Source of the DNA: Microtetraspora niveoalba
GTDB lineage: Bacteria > Actinomycetota > Actinomycetes > Streptosporangiales > Streptosporangiaceae
NCBI RefSeq assembly: GCF_001570405.1
Contig: NZ_BBYM01000027.1
Span: 1-64,000 of the forward strand
DNA length: 64,000 bases
Reading direction: 5' to 3'
The position numbers and the translations under genes are program-made. A model generated the notes under the pieces. That model did no database searches, was not told the origin of the DNA, and saw nothing but the letters and a program-made list of their open reading frames with translations. Positions 49,045-58,149 of the stretch are shown here, one piece after another (position 1 is the first letter of the stretch; the number at the start of each line of letters is the position of its first letter).

Positions 49045-50880
49045 GTGTACCAGTCCCAGCAGCCGAGGCGACGTCGCAGCTTCGCTCCGTTCATCGTCGC
49101 GATCATCCTCGCGGGCGCCCTGATCGTCGGACTGAAGCTCTTCTTCGGTGGAGGCGTGAACCTCGGGTTCGGCGGCGACTCCGGCGGCGACGGCGACGCC
49201 ACGGGCCAGAAGCTCGCCTGCGGCGACGGCGGCACGACCGTGACGGTCGCCGCGTCCAGCGAGAAGGCCGAGCTGCTCAGGAAGATGGCGAACCGCTACA
49301 ACGGCCGCGAGGTGAACGGCCGCTGCGTGGACGTCGTGGTCGCGTCCAAGCCGTCGGGCGGCGCGATGCAGGCCCTCGCGCGCGGCTGGGACACCGAGCA
49401 GGACGGTCCCAAGCCGGACGTCTGGTCCCCGGCCGGCACCGGGTGGATCACCCTGCTGCGGCAGCGCACCGAGGGCACGGACCGGGGGCAGATCGTCACC
49501 GGGGACAACCCGTCGATCGCCACGACGCCGCTCGTCATCGCCATGCCCAAGCCGATGGCGCAGGCGCTCGGCTGGCCGGGCAAGAAGCTCGGCTGGTCCG
49601 ACATCCTCGAACTCGCGAACGACCCCAAGGGCTGGGCGAAGTACGGCCACCCAGAGTGGGGCCGGTTCCGGCTCGGCAAGACCAACCCCAACTTCTCGAC
49701 CGCCGGGCTGAACGCGACGGTCGGGGCGTACTTCGCGGCCACCGGCCTCTCCGGCGACCTGTCGGAGAAGAACATCGGCGACCCCAAGACGCGGCGGTTC
49801 GTCCAGGGTGTCGAGCGGTCGATCGTCCACTACGGCGACACCACGCTGACCTTCCTCGCGAACCTCCAGCACGCCGACGACCAGGGCACCGCGATGTCGT
49901 ACATCTCCGCGGTGACCGTCGAGGAAAAGTCGGTCTGGGACTACAACCAGGGCAACCCGAGCGGTGACCCGAAGACGCTCGGCGACCACCCGAAGCCGAA
50001 GGTGCCGCTGGTGGCGATCTATCCCAAGGAGGGCACGCTCTTCTCCGACAACCCGTACGCGGTGTTGTCGTGGGCCGGGGACGACAAGCGCGCCGCCGCG
50101 CAGGACTTCCTGAAGTTCCTCCACGAGGACGAGCAGCAGAAGGAGTTCGCGTCGTATGCCTTCCGCGCCGCCGACGGCAAGGCGGGCGAGCTGATCACGG
50201 CCGCGAACGGGCTCGACCCGAAGCAGCCCGCCACCACGCTCAGCGTCCCGATCCCGAACGTGCTGGACAGAACGCTGAAGAGCTGGGCCGAGCTGCGCAA
50301 GCCCGCCAACGTGCTGATCGTGATGGACACCTCCGGCTCGATGGGCGCCGATGTGGCCGGGACCGGCAAGACCAAGCTCGACCTCGCCCGCGAGGCCGCG
50401 ATCAACGCGCTGCCCCAGTTCGGCCCGAACGACCGGGTCGGCCTGTGGATGTTCTCGCTCAAGCAGGACGGCAACAAGGACCACCTCGAACTCGTCCCGA
50501 TGGGCAGGAACAACGCCGCTGCCCTGAAGGAGCGGCTGAACGGCCTCATCCCCGACGGCGGCACCGGCCTGTACGACACGACGCTCGCGTCGTACCAGCA
50601 CGTGCTGTCCCGGCGGGACGGCGACGCGATCAACGCCGTGGTCTTCCTGACCGACGGCAAGAACGAGGACAACAACTCCATCTCGCTGAACACGCTCATG
50701 TCGAGGCTGAGCAAGGAGCGGGGGCAGGAGACGGTCCGGGTGTTCACGATCGCGTACGGCGCGGACGCCGATCTGGAGACGCTGAAGAAGATCTCCCAGA
50801 CCACGGACGCCGCGGCCTACGACTCCCGCAAGCCCGGGAGCATCGACGAGGTCTTCACCGCCGTGATCTCCAACTTCTGA
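49045..50880 (+). CDS. Membrane-anchored solute-binding/von Willebrand A fusion protein
   Basis: Residues 14-33 form a membrane anchor after an Arg-rich start. Residues 60-400 resemble a periplasmic-binding protein (VTVAASSEKAELLRKMANRYN, PDVWSPAG, and IATTPLVIAMPKPMAQALG regions). From about 420 comes a von Willebrand factor A domain with an intact metal site DTSGSMG (428-434), TGLYD and FLTDGKNED. The ribosome binding site CGGAGG precedes the GTG. It is translated just ahead of a membrane coiled-coil protein. Family members of this kind may sense or tether extracellular ligands; function is not known to me. Confidence 0.82.
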   Translation: MYQSQQPRRRRSFAPFIVAIILAGALIVGLKLFFGGGVNLGFGGDSGGDGDATGQKLACGDGGTTVTVAASSEKAELLRKMANRYNGREVNGRCVDVVVASKPSGGAMQALARGWDTEQDGPKPDVWSPAGTGWITLLRQRTEGTDRGQIVTGDNPSIATTPLVIAMPKPMAQALGWPGKKLGWSDILELANDPKGWAKYGHPEWGRFRLGKTNPNFSTAGLNATVGAYFAATGLSGDLSEKNIGDPKTRRFVQGVERSIVHYGDTTLTFLANLQHADDQGTAMSYISAVTVEEKSVWDYNQGNPSGDPKTLGDHPKPKVPLVAIYPKEGTLFSDNPYAVLSWAGDDKRAAAQDFLKFLHEDEQQKEFASYAFRAADGKAGELITAANGLDPKQPATTLSVPIPNVLDRTLKSWAELRKPANVLIVMDTSGSMGADVAGTGKTKLDLAREAAINALPQFGPNDRVGLWMFSLKQDGNKDHLELVPMGRNNAAALKERLNGLIPDGGTGLYDTTLASYQHVLSRRDGDAINAVVFLTDGKNEDNNSISLNTLMSRLSKERGQETVRVFTIAYGADADLETLKKISQTTDAAAYDSRKPGSIDEVFTAVISNF

Positions 50881-50895
50881 GGCAGGAGCGCTCCC

Positions 50896-51645
50896 GTGTC
50901 CCGTTTCACCGACGAGCTCCGCGACCCCTGGGGGCTCCTCCTCGGCGTCACCGCGGGCGGGGCGGCCTGGGCCGTCGACGTCCACCCGGCCGCCTCGGCG
51001 GCCGTCGGGATCGCGGTGTGGCTGGCCAAGGCGTTCGCCTCCGCCTGGGTGTCCACCGGGGGCGAGCGCCGCCCCTCGGATCCGGAGCCGCCGCCGGTGG
51101 CCAAGGGCAGCGCGGAGGAGGGGTGGCTGCGCCGGGCCGAACGGGCGGCCCGCTCCTTCGCCGAACTGACCGCCTCGATGCGCGGCCAGATCCTGCTCGA
51201 CCGGATCGCCGCGATGACGCCGCAGGTGAACGACACCGTGGCGACGCTGCGGCGGCTGGCCGGCCAGGCGTCGGTGACCGGCTCGGCGCTGGCCCGGTTC
51301 GACCCGCGGTTCCTCGGCCAGGAGCGCGCCCGGCTCGACCGGGCCCGCCGGGCCGCCGGGCCGGACGTCGCGGGCGAGCTGGACCGGTCGATCGCCGCGC
51401 TGAACGCGCAGCAGGAGGTGGTCGACCGGCTGACGGCGGCGCGCGGCCGGGTGCTGGCCCGCCTGGAGTCCGGCGCGATCAGCCTGGAGGGCCTGGTGGC
51501 GCGGGCGGTCGAGGTGTCGGCGATGACCGCCACCTCGGCGGTGGACAGCGGCCGGGCCGCGCTCGACGAGCTGACCTCCGAGCTGGAGCTCACCCGGCAG
51601 AGCCTCCGCGAGGTCGAGGAGGCCACCCGCGACGACCTCGCCTAG
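50896..51645 (+). CDS. Membrane hairpin and coiled-coil protein
   Basis: The 249-residue protein has two short hydrophobic segments near the N-terminus (WGLLLGVTAGGAAWAV and ASAAVGIAVWLAKAFASAWV) and then, from about residue 75, long Ala/Glu/Arg-rich helices expected to form a coiled coil. No catalytic motif is visible. It begins 15 bases after the VWA fusion gene and is probably its partner, perhaps linking it to the cytoplasm. Confidence 0.7.
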   Translation: MSRFTDELRDPWGLLLGVTAGGAAWAVDVHPAASAAVGIAVWLAKAFASAWVSTGGERRPSDPEPPPVAKGSAEEGWLRRAERAARSFAELTASMRGQILLDRIAAMTPQVNDTVATLRRLAGQASVTGSALARFDPRFLGQERARLDRARRAAGPDVAGELDRSIAALNAQQEVVDRLTAARGRVLARLESGAISLEGLVARAVEVSAMTATSAVDSGRAALDELTSELELTRQSLREVEEATRDDLA

Positions 51646-51656
51646 CGCGATCTCGG

Positions 51657-52601
51657 TCAATTCGGCAGCAGGCGGGCGAGCTCGGCGGGGCCCGCGTTGG
51701 CCCCGGTGCAGACCACGGCGACCCTGCTTCCGGCGAACTCGTCGCGCCGGGCGAGCAGCCCGGCCAGCGCCGCGGCTCCCGCTCCCTCGGACAGGGTGTG
51801 GGCGTGGGTGACCAGCAGGCGCTGCGCCGCGTGGATGTCGTCGTCACCGACCAGCGTGAAGTCCGACAGGCTCTCGCGCATGATGTCCTGGGGCAGGGCG
51901 AAGGCCGTCCCCGTGGCCAGCCCCTCGACCGTCGTCTTCACCGGCCGCCGGACCGGCTCGCCGAGACGCCAGGAGTCGTACGCCGCGGGCGCCTGCGCCG
52001 ACTGGACCGCGATGACCCGGCAACCGGGCGCGAGGGCCCGGGCCACGACGCAGGCGGCGGCCGCGCCGGTGCCCGACCCGACCGGAACGAAGATCGCGTC
52101 CAGGTCGGGCCGTAGGGCGAGGATCTCCAGGTAGAGCGTGCCGACCCCGGCGATGATGTCCGGCTCGTCCGCCGGGCCGATCAGCCGCATTCCCTGCCGC
52201 GCGGCGCTCTCCCGCGCGTGGTCCGCCGCCTCCACCATGCTCGCCCCGGCGATCTCGACGGTCGCGCCGAGGGCCTCCACTGCCGTGACCTTGGCCGGGT
52301 TGGGGTTCTCCGGCATCACGATGGAGCAGGGCACGCCGAACAGCCGCGCGGCGTACGCCACGGACTGGGCGTGGTTCCCGGTCGAGTACGTCAGCACGCC
52401 GCTCGACCGGTCCGCCATCCCGGCCAGCAGCGTGATGCCGCCGCGCACCTTGAACGCGCCGGTCGGCTGGACGTTCTCGTGCTTGACGTGCACCTCGGCC
52501 CCGGCGACCGCGTTCAGCACGGGATAGGACCACATCGGCGTCTCGGGCAGGTGCGGAGCCAGGAGCGTCCGAGCGCGCAGGACATCGCGAAGATCTGTCA
52601 T
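51657..52601 (-). CDS. Threonine/serine dehydratase-like PLP enzyme
   Basis: A fold-type II PLP enzyme of 314 residues. The PLP lysine lies in QPTGAFKVRGG, the Ser/Asn loop in STGNHAQSVAYAA, and the phosphate loop in PVGSGTGAAAAC. The short form without an ACT regulatory domain fits a catabolic dehydratase or a hydroxy-amino-acid ammonia-lyase. I use ATG 52601; an ATG 30 bases earlier is also possible. It is divergent from a LysR gene that may control it. Confidence 0.88.
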   Translation of the reverse strand: MTDLRDVLRARTLLAPHLPETPMWSYPVLNAVAGAEVHVKHENVQPTGAFKVRGGITLLAGMADRSSGVLTYSTGNHAQSVAYAARLFGVPCSIVMPENPNPAKVTAVEALGATVEIAGASMVEAADHARESAARQGMRLIGPADEPDIIAGVGTLYLEILALRPDLDAIFVPVGSGTGAAAACVVARALAPGCRVIAVQSAQAPAAYDSWRLGEPVRRPVKTTVEGLATGTAFALPQDIMRESLSDFTLVGDDDIHAAQRLLVTHAHTLSEGAGAAALAGLLARRDEFAGSRVAVVCTGANAGPAELARLLPN

Positions 52602-52654
52602 GCGCTCCAGCGTCGCGGGTCCGGCATTCATCAGTCCAACAGAGATTTTCGCGG

Positions 52655-52667
52655 TTTCATATAGAAA
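52655..52667. promoter_or_regulatory. Short inverted repeat between dehydratase and LysR genes
   Basis: TTTC and GAAA flank ATATA in an AT-rich island midway between the two divergent start codons. Its shape suits a LysR-type box, though the arms are only four bases long. Confidence 0.35.
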
Positions 52668-52704
52668 GGGGTGATATTTCCATTGGATCGGCGAGAGGGC
52701 GACG

Positions 52705-53586
52705 ATGCTCGATCCCGTACGGCTCCGGGTGCTGGTCGCGGTCGCGGCGCGGGGCTCCGTCACAGCCGCGGCGCGCGAACTGCACTACTCGCAGCCCTCG
52801 GTGAGCCATCACCTCGCCCGGCTGGAGGCGGAGACCGGGGCGAAACTGGTCCAGCGGGTCGGCCGCGGCATCCGGCTGACCGAGGCCGGTCGGCTGCTGG
52901 CCGAACGCGCGGCGGAGATCCTCGGCCGTATCGAGTCCGCCGAAGCGGAGCTCGACAGCCATGTCGGGCTCCGCGCCGGCCGGGTGCGGCTGGCCGCCTT
53001 CCCGTCCGCTCTCGGCACCTTCGTTCCGGCGGCGGCGGTCCGGCTCGCCGACGAGCACCCGGGGCTGGACCTGCGGCTCGCGGAGGCCGAGCCGCCGGAG
53101 GCGTTGCGAATGCTCCGCGCCGGCGACGTCGACGTCGCCGTGATCTTCCGCTACGAGGAGACCGGCCCCGAGGACGACGGGATCCGGCTCACGCGTCTCT
53201 TCGACGACCCGAGCTGCCTCATCACCCCGGCCGGCACGGCGGACACGACTGCGAAGGGCGTCGGCGCGCACGCGCGTTCGCGCTGGATCGCGGGCTGCGA
53301 CCGTTGCCGGTCCCACCTGCTCGACCTCTGTTCGCGGGCGGGGTTCGAGCCACGCGTATCGTTCACCACTGACGACTACGTCGCCGTTCAGGCGATGGTG
53401 GCGGCCGGCCTCGGCGTCGCCGTACTTCCCGCGCTGGCGCTGTCCGCGCATCGTTCTCCCGGGATCCGGGCGGCCGAGCTGCCGGGGTCGGCCCGGCGCG
53501 TCTTCGCCGCGACATACGGCGAGCCGCCCGACCCGCCGGCCACCACCGCCCTCCTGACCGCTTTGACGCTCCCGGCTGAGCCGTGA
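52705..53586 (+). CDS. LysR-family transcriptional regulator
   Basis: The N-terminal winged helix (LRVLVAVAARGSVTAAARELHYSQPSVSHHLARLE region) is typical of LysR. The effector-binding domain from about residue 88 completes 293 residues. Its position between a divergent dehydratase gene and a downstream LysE exporter gene suggests it responds to an amino acid and controls one or both of them. Confidence 0.9.
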   Translation: MLDPVRLRVLVAVAARGSVTAAARELHYSQPSVSHHLARLEAETGAKLVQRVGRGIRLTEAGRLLAERAAEILGRIESAEAELDSHVGLRAGRVRLAAFPSALGTFVPAAAVRLADEHPGLDLRLAEAEPPEALRMLRAGDVDVAVIFRYEETGPEDDGIRLTRLFDDPSCLITPAGTADTTAKGVGAHARSRWIAGCDRCRSHLLDLCSRAGFEPRVSFTTDDYVAVQAMVAAGLGVAVLPALALSAHRSPGIRAAELPGSARRVFAATYGEPPDPPATTALLTALTLPAEP

Positions 53587-53660
53587 CGGGCCGAGGGGCG
53601 TCTCGAGGGGTGGGAAAACCGGATGTCGCCGGGGCGGGGTGCTTGGTTATGCTCCGCTGC

Positions 53661-54302
53661 ATGCCCGAGATCACCACTCTCGCTCTTTTCGCGGCGGCCA
53701 CGCTGGCGCTGCTCGTCGTACCGGGCCCGGCCGTGGTCTACATCGTGACCCGCAGCGTCGCCCAGGGCAGGTCCGCCGGGCTGGTGTCGGTGCTCGGCGT
53801 CCACGCGGGCTCCGTCGTCCACGTCGTCGCCGCCGCGCTCGGCATCAGCGCGCTGCTCGCCGCCTCGGCCACCGCCTTCACGATCGTCAAGTACGTCGGC
53901 GCGGCCTACCTGGTCTGGCTGGGTGTGCGCAAGCTGATGAGCCGGGCGTCGGACGGCGGCGAAGCGGAGATCCGGCGGGCGTCCCGGGCCCGGCTGTTCG
54001 CCGAGGGGTTCGTGGTCAACGTGCTCAACCCCAAGACGGCGATCTTCTTCCTGGCGTTCCTGCCGCAGTTCGCCGACCCCGCGCGCGGCCCGATCGCCCC
54101 GCAGATCGTGCTGTTCGGCGCGATCTGGATCGTGCTCGGGATGGCCAGCGACGGCACGTACGCACTGCTCGCCTCGGCGCTCGCCGGGCGGCTGCGGCGC
54201 TCCGCCCGCGCCCGGCGGCGGCTCGACGTGGGCAGCGGGGTCGTCTACCTGGGGCTCGGCGCGGTCGCCGCGCTGGCGGGCGAGGGCGCCAAGAAGCTCT
54301 GA
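53661..54302 (+). CDS. LysE/RhtB-family amino acid exporter
   Basis: The 213-residue protein has five to six membrane helices and the family signature LLVVPGPAVVYIVTRSVAQGRSAG near the N-terminus, plus the mid-protein NPKTAIFFLAFLPQF. Such proteins export amino acids or their analogues. I use ATG 53661; the frame is open upstream into the LysR stop but that part is not conserved-looking. With LysR and the dehydratase it may relieve amino-acid excess. Confidence 0.9.
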   Translation: MPEITTLALFAAATLALLVVPGPAVVYIVTRSVAQGRSAGLVSVLGVHAGSVVHVVAAALGISALLAASATAFTIVKYVGAAYLVWLGVRKLMSRASDGGEAEIRRASRARLFAEGFVVNVLNPKTAIFFLAFLPQFADPARGPIAPQIVLFGAIWIVLGMASDGTYALLASALAGRLRRSARARRRLDVGSGVVYLGLGAVAALAGEGAKKL

Positions 54303-54318
54303 GCCGGACCGTCCGCCG

Positions 54319-55908
54319 TCAGGTGGCGGCGGCCCGCATGGCGGTCTCCCTGGCCCACCGGTAGTCGGCCTTGCCCGCCGGCGAGCGGAGCACCTCCTCC
54401 ACGAACGCGTACGTCCGGGGCACCTTGTAGCCCGACAACCGCTGCCGGCAGTAGGCGTCGAGGTCCTCCCGGGTCGGCGCGGTCCCCTCGTACGGTTGGA
54501 CGACGGCGGCCACCCGGGCCCCCCACCGCTCGTCGGGGATGCCGGTGACGACGACGTCGAACACGGCCGGGTGGCCCTTGAGCACCGCCTCGACCTCCTC
54601 GGGGAAGACCTTCTCCCCTCCGGTGTTGACGCACTGGGAGCCGCGGCCGAAGACGCGGATGGTGCCGTCCTCCTCGACCAGGGCGAGGTCGCCGGTCAGC
54701 AGCCAGCGGGTGCCGTCCTCGTCGGTGACGAAGGTGCGGGCCGACTTCTCCGGATCCTTGTAGTACGCGGAGGCGATCCGCCCGGTCTTGGCCACGGTGC
54801 CCATCTCGCCGGATCCCGGCTTCACCGGGCGCAGCGCGTGGTCGAGCACGGCGATCGTCGAGTTGGCGTTGGGCTGGTATTTCATGCCGGACTCGGGCGA
54901 GGAGTCGGACAGCGCGGACGCGGTGTACCCCGACTCGGTGGAGCCGAAGTTGTCCACGATCATCACGTGCGGCAGCGCCTCCTGAAGGCGGTCGCGGACC
55001 GCCCCGGTCAGGATGGCGCCCGTGGAGCTGATCACGCCGAGTGAGGACAGGTCGTAGGAGCCCGACGCGATCTCCTCGGCGAGCGGGCGGGCCATCGCGT
55101 CGCCGGTGAGGTTGACGGTGAAGACGCCGTTGCGCTCGATCGCGCGCAGGGCGTCGGCCGCGTCGAACTTGCGGGTGTAGACGATGGTCCCGCCGAACCA
55201 CCAGGCGATGTACGTCGCCATCTGGGCCGCGCCGTGCATCAACGGGGCCGCCGCCATCATGATCAGCGGGCCGGAGTTCCTGGCCTGCTCGATCAGCGCT
55301 TCCGGCGTCTTCACCGGCTCGCCGTACGGGTTGCCCGCGCCGAAGGCCATGAAGAGGTCCTCGACCCGCCACATCACCCCCTTGGGCATGCCGGTCGTGC
55401 CGCCGGTGTAGATGATGTAGAGATCGTCGCCGGAGCGCGGCGGGAAGTCCCGGGTGGACGGGCTCCCCGCGAGCGCCGCCTCGTACGGCACCGCGCCGGG
55501 CACGCGGGACTCGCCGCCGACCGCGACGAGGTGGCGCAGCTCGGGCGCGTCCGGGGCGACGGCGGCGACCCGGTCGTCGAACTCGACGTCGAACAGGAGC
55601 GCCGCGATGTCGGAGTCGCGGTAGAGGTAGAGCAGCTCGGACTCGACGTACCGGTAGTTGACGTTCACCGGCACCGCGCGGATCTTCAGCGCTGCCAGCA
55701 GGCCGGTGACGTACTCCACCCCGTTGTACAGGTGGAGCCCCACGTGGCGGCCGGGGCCGATGCCGTGGGCGGACAGGTGGTGGGCCAGCCGGTTGGCCCG
55801 CTCGTCCAGGTCGGCGTAGGTCACGCGCTCGTCGCCGCAGACGACCGCCGTGCGGTCCCCGATCGCGTCGGCGAGCCCCTCGAACAGATCGGCGTGGTTG
55901 AACTCCAT
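54319..55908 (-). CDS. FadD19-like steroid side-chain acyl-CoA synthetase
   Basis: The enzyme activates a carboxylic acid to its CoA thioester through an adenylate. The 529-residue protein has the P-loop YTGGTTGMPKGVMW, GDAMARPL, the FGSTESGY motif and the hinge/TGDLAL segment. The C-terminal catalytic Lys lies in SPAGKADYRWA. Several stretches (VNVNYRYVESEL, TGGEKVFPEEVEAVLKGHP) read closely to mycobacterial FadD19, which activates sterol side-chain acids. GAAGAAGG precedes the ATG. It is the last gene of the sterol operon, 35 bases after the Ltp3-like gene. Confidence 0.85.
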   Translation of the reverse strand: MEFNHADLFEGLADAIGDRTAVVCGDERVTYADLDERANRLAHHLSAHGIGPGRHVGLHLYNGVEYVTGLLAALKIRAVPVNVNYRYVESELLYLYRDSDIAALLFDVEFDDRVAAVAPDAPELRHLVAVGGESRVPGAVPYEAALAGSPSTRDFPPRSGDDLYIIYTGGTTGMPKGVMWRVEDLFMAFGAGNPYGEPVKTPEALIEQARNSGPLIMMAAAPLMHGAAQMATYIAWWFGGTIVYTRKFDAADALRAIERNGVFTVNLTGDAMARPLAEEIASGSYDLSSLGVISSTGAILTGAVRDRLQEALPHVMIVDNFGSTESGYTASALSDSSPESGMKYQPNANSTIAVLDHALRPVKPGSGEMGTVAKTGRIASAYYKDPEKSARTFVTDEDGTRWLLTGDLALVEEDGTIRVFGRGSQCVNTGGEKVFPEEVEAVLKGHPAVFDVVVTGIPDERWGARVAAVVQPYEGTAPTREDLDAYCRQRLSGYKVPRTYAFVEEVLRSPAGKADYRWARETAMRAAAT

Positions 55909-55943
55909 CCCGGGGGCCTTCTTCCCTGCTGGTCTGGGGGTAC

Positions 55944-57092
55944 CTAGGGTTTCCGGTTGCTCACGATCCACATGGCGAAGAACTGGGCGCCTCCGCCGTA
56001 CGCGTGGCCGAGCGCGGTGGCGGCGCCCTCGACCTGGTGCTCCCCCGCCATGCCCCGCACCTGCAGCGCCGCCTCGGCGAACCTGATCAGCCCGGATGCG
56101 CCGATGGGGTTGGAGCTGAGCACGCCGCCGGAGGGGTTCCACGGGATGTCGCCGTCGAGCGCCGTGCTTCCGGCCTCGGTGAGCTTCCATCCCTCGTTCT
56201 CGGGGGCGAAGCCGAGGTTCTCCAGCCACATCGGCTCGTACCAGGAGAAGGGGACGTAGACCTCGGCGACGTCGATGTCCCTGCGCGGGTCGGAGATCCC
56301 GGCCTGGCGGTAGACGTCGGCGGCGCAGTCCTTGCCCGCCTGGGGGCTGACGGTCTCCCGCCCGGCCCGCGCGAGCGGCTCGGACCGCATGGCGGCGCCG
56401 TGGATCCAGGCGGGCGTCCCGGTGACCGCCTTCTCCGACGCCAGCACGATCGCGCAGGCGCCGTCGGAGGAGGGGCAGGTCTCCAGGTAGCGGATCGGCT
56501 CCCAGAGCATCGGGGTGGACTCCACCATCGCCCGGTCGATCCCGGGGATCCGCAGATGGGCGTAGGGGTTCTTCAGCGCGTTGCGCCGGTCCTTGACCGC
56601 GACCAGCGCGCCGATGTGGTCGGGCGCGCCCGACCTGCGCATGTACTCGCGGATGTGCGGGGCGAAGTAGCCGCCCGCGCCGACGACGAGCGAGGCGCCG
56701 AACGGCAGGTGCGTGGACAGAGCCCAGGTGGCGTTGGACTCCGACTGCTTCTCGAACGCCACGACGAGCACCCGGTCGTGGACGCCGCCCTGGATCAGGG
56801 ACGCGCCGACGAGCGCGGTCGAGCCCCCGACGGAGCCCGCCGTGTGGACGCGCATGACGGGCTTGCCCGCGCCGCCGAGCGCGTCGGCGAGGTACGCCTC
56901 CGGCATCATGACGCCCTCGAACAGGTCGGGGGCCTTGCCGACGACGACCGCGTCGATGTCGGCGAAGGTCAGCCCGGCGTCGTCGAGGGCGCGCTGCGCC
57001 GCCTCCCGGACCAGGCCGGCGATGGAGACGTCCAGGCGCTTGGTGGTGTAGCGGGTCTGCCCGACGCCGATGACGGCGCAGCGTTCACCCAC
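55944..57092 (-). CDS. Ltp3-like thiolase-fold protein (lipid-transfer/aldolase family)
   Basis: The 382-residue thiolase-fold protein has ALDDAGLTFADIDAVVVG and the C-terminal NPSGGVLSSNPIGASGLIRFAEAALQ and GHAYGGGAQFFAM motifs. At the position of the thiolase nucleophile Cys, the sequence HTAGSVGGSTAL has Ser87, so a normal thiolytic reaction is unlikely. Length and order match mycobacterial Rv3523 (Ltp3). Such proteins work with DUF35 partners in sterol side-chain cleavage. The GTG start overlaps the upstream gene by eight bases. Confidence 0.8.
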   Translation of the reverse strand: MGERCAVIGVGQTRYTTKRLDVSIAGLVREAAQRALDDAGLTFADIDAVVVGKAPDLFEGVMMPEAYLADALGGAGKPVMRVHTAGSVGGSTALVGASLIQGGVHDRVLVVAFEKQSESNATWALSTHLPFGASLVVGAGGYFAPHIREYMRRSGAPDHIGALVAVKDRRNALKNPYAHLRIPGIDRAMVESTPMLWEPIRYLETCPSSDGACAIVLASEKAVTGTPAWIHGAAMRSEPLARAGRETVSPQAGKDCAADVYRQAGISDPRRDIDVAEVYVPFSWYEPMWLENLGFAPENEGWKLTEAGSTALDGDIPWNPSGGVLSSNPIGASGLIRFAEAALQVRGMAGEHQVEGAATALGHAYGGGAQFFAMWIVSNRKP

Positions 57093-58149
57093 GTCCGGCT
57101 CCTTCCTGGGGGCGCGGCGCGGACTCCAGCACCGCGACGAGGTTCTGCTGGAGGCAGGGCCCCGAGGTCGCGTGCGCGACGGCGCGGCCGGCCCGGCCGT
57201 CGAGGATGCGCCGCGCGGCCTCGCCGAGGCGGATCAGCCCGGCCGCCATGACGGGGTTGGCCGCGAGCGGCCCGCCCGAGGGGTTGATCACCGTGTCCTC
57301 GGGAAGTTCGAGCGCCTCGCGCAGGATGAGCTCCTCGTGGCTGAACTGGACGTGCAGCTCGGCCACGTCCACGGGGGCCTTGCCGACGCCCGCGGCGCGG
57401 GCCGCGTCCGCCGCCGACGGCGACCGGGACAGGTCGCGGACGCCGAGGTAGTGCGGCTCCGCCCGGTGCGCGATGCCGCCGATGTAGGCGGGGTTCTCGG
57501 CCAGTTCCCGAGCCAGGTCCCCGGCGGCCAGCACGACCGCCGCCGCCCCGTCCGTGATCGGCGCGACGTCGTACGGCCGGAGCGGCTGGACCTCGGCGTC
57601 CTCTCCCGAGGGGTCGGGCAGGTCCAGTGCGTGCGGGTTGGCCCGGCCGTCGGCGCGGCTGCGCCGTACGATCTCGTCCAGGGCCGCCCGCAGATCCGGC
57701 CGGTCGCCTCCGAGCGCGGCGGCCTGCAGGGCGGCGTAGGAAACCTGGTCGAGGCCGAGCGGCGCGAGATAGTACGGGTCGAGCTGGAGCGTCATGATCT
57801 CCCGCAGGTCGCCGGTGGACGACTTGCCGAAGCCGTAGACGAGGGCGGAGTCGATGTCGCCGTGCTGGAGCCGCACCCACGCCTCGTACAGCGCGAACGC
57901 GGCGTCCATCTCGACGTGGCTCTCGCTGATCGGCGGCCACGCGCCGAGCGCGTCGAGCGCGGAGACGAACGAGAACGGCGCGCCGGCGAGGTAGTCGCAC
58001 GAGCCCGAGCAGGTGAAGCCGAACCGCGACAGCCCCGTCGCCCGGCGGACCTCGTCGATCACCGGATGCAGCATCTCGGCCTCGGTCAGGCCGGCGTCGT
58101 GGCCCGTGTGCGTGGTCTGGGCGAACGCCACGATCGCGACGTCGCGCAT
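57085..58149 (-). CDS. Ltp4-like thiolase-fold protein
   Basis: The 354-residue protein has a short thiolase fold with ESHVEMDAAFALYEAWVRLQ in place of the usual nucleophile segment, and VINPSGGPLAANPVMAAGLIRLGEAARRI plus ATSGPCLQQN at the end. No nucleophile Cys is seen in the first half at the expected place. Length and neighbours match mycobacterial Rv3522 (Ltp4). Its ATG shares one base with the stop of the DUF35 gene, so the two are tightly coupled and probably form a complex. Confidence 0.8.
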   Translation of the reverse strand: MRDVAIVAFAQTTHTGHDAGLTEAEMLHPVIDEVRRATGLSRFGFTCSGSCDYLAGAPFSFVSALDALGAWPPISESHVEMDAAFALYEAWVRLQHGDIDSALVYGFGKSSTGDLREIMTLQLDPYYLAPLGLDQVSYAALQAAALGGDRPDLRAALDEIVRRSRADGRANPHALDLPDPSGEDAEVQPLRPYDVAPITDGAAAVVLAAGDLARELAENPAYIGGIAHRAEPHYLGVRDLSRSPSAADAARAAGVGKAPVDVAELHVQFSHEELILREALELPEDTVINPSGGPLAANPVMAAGLIRLGEAARRILDGRAGRAVAHATSGPCLQQNLVAVLESAPRPQEGAGRG

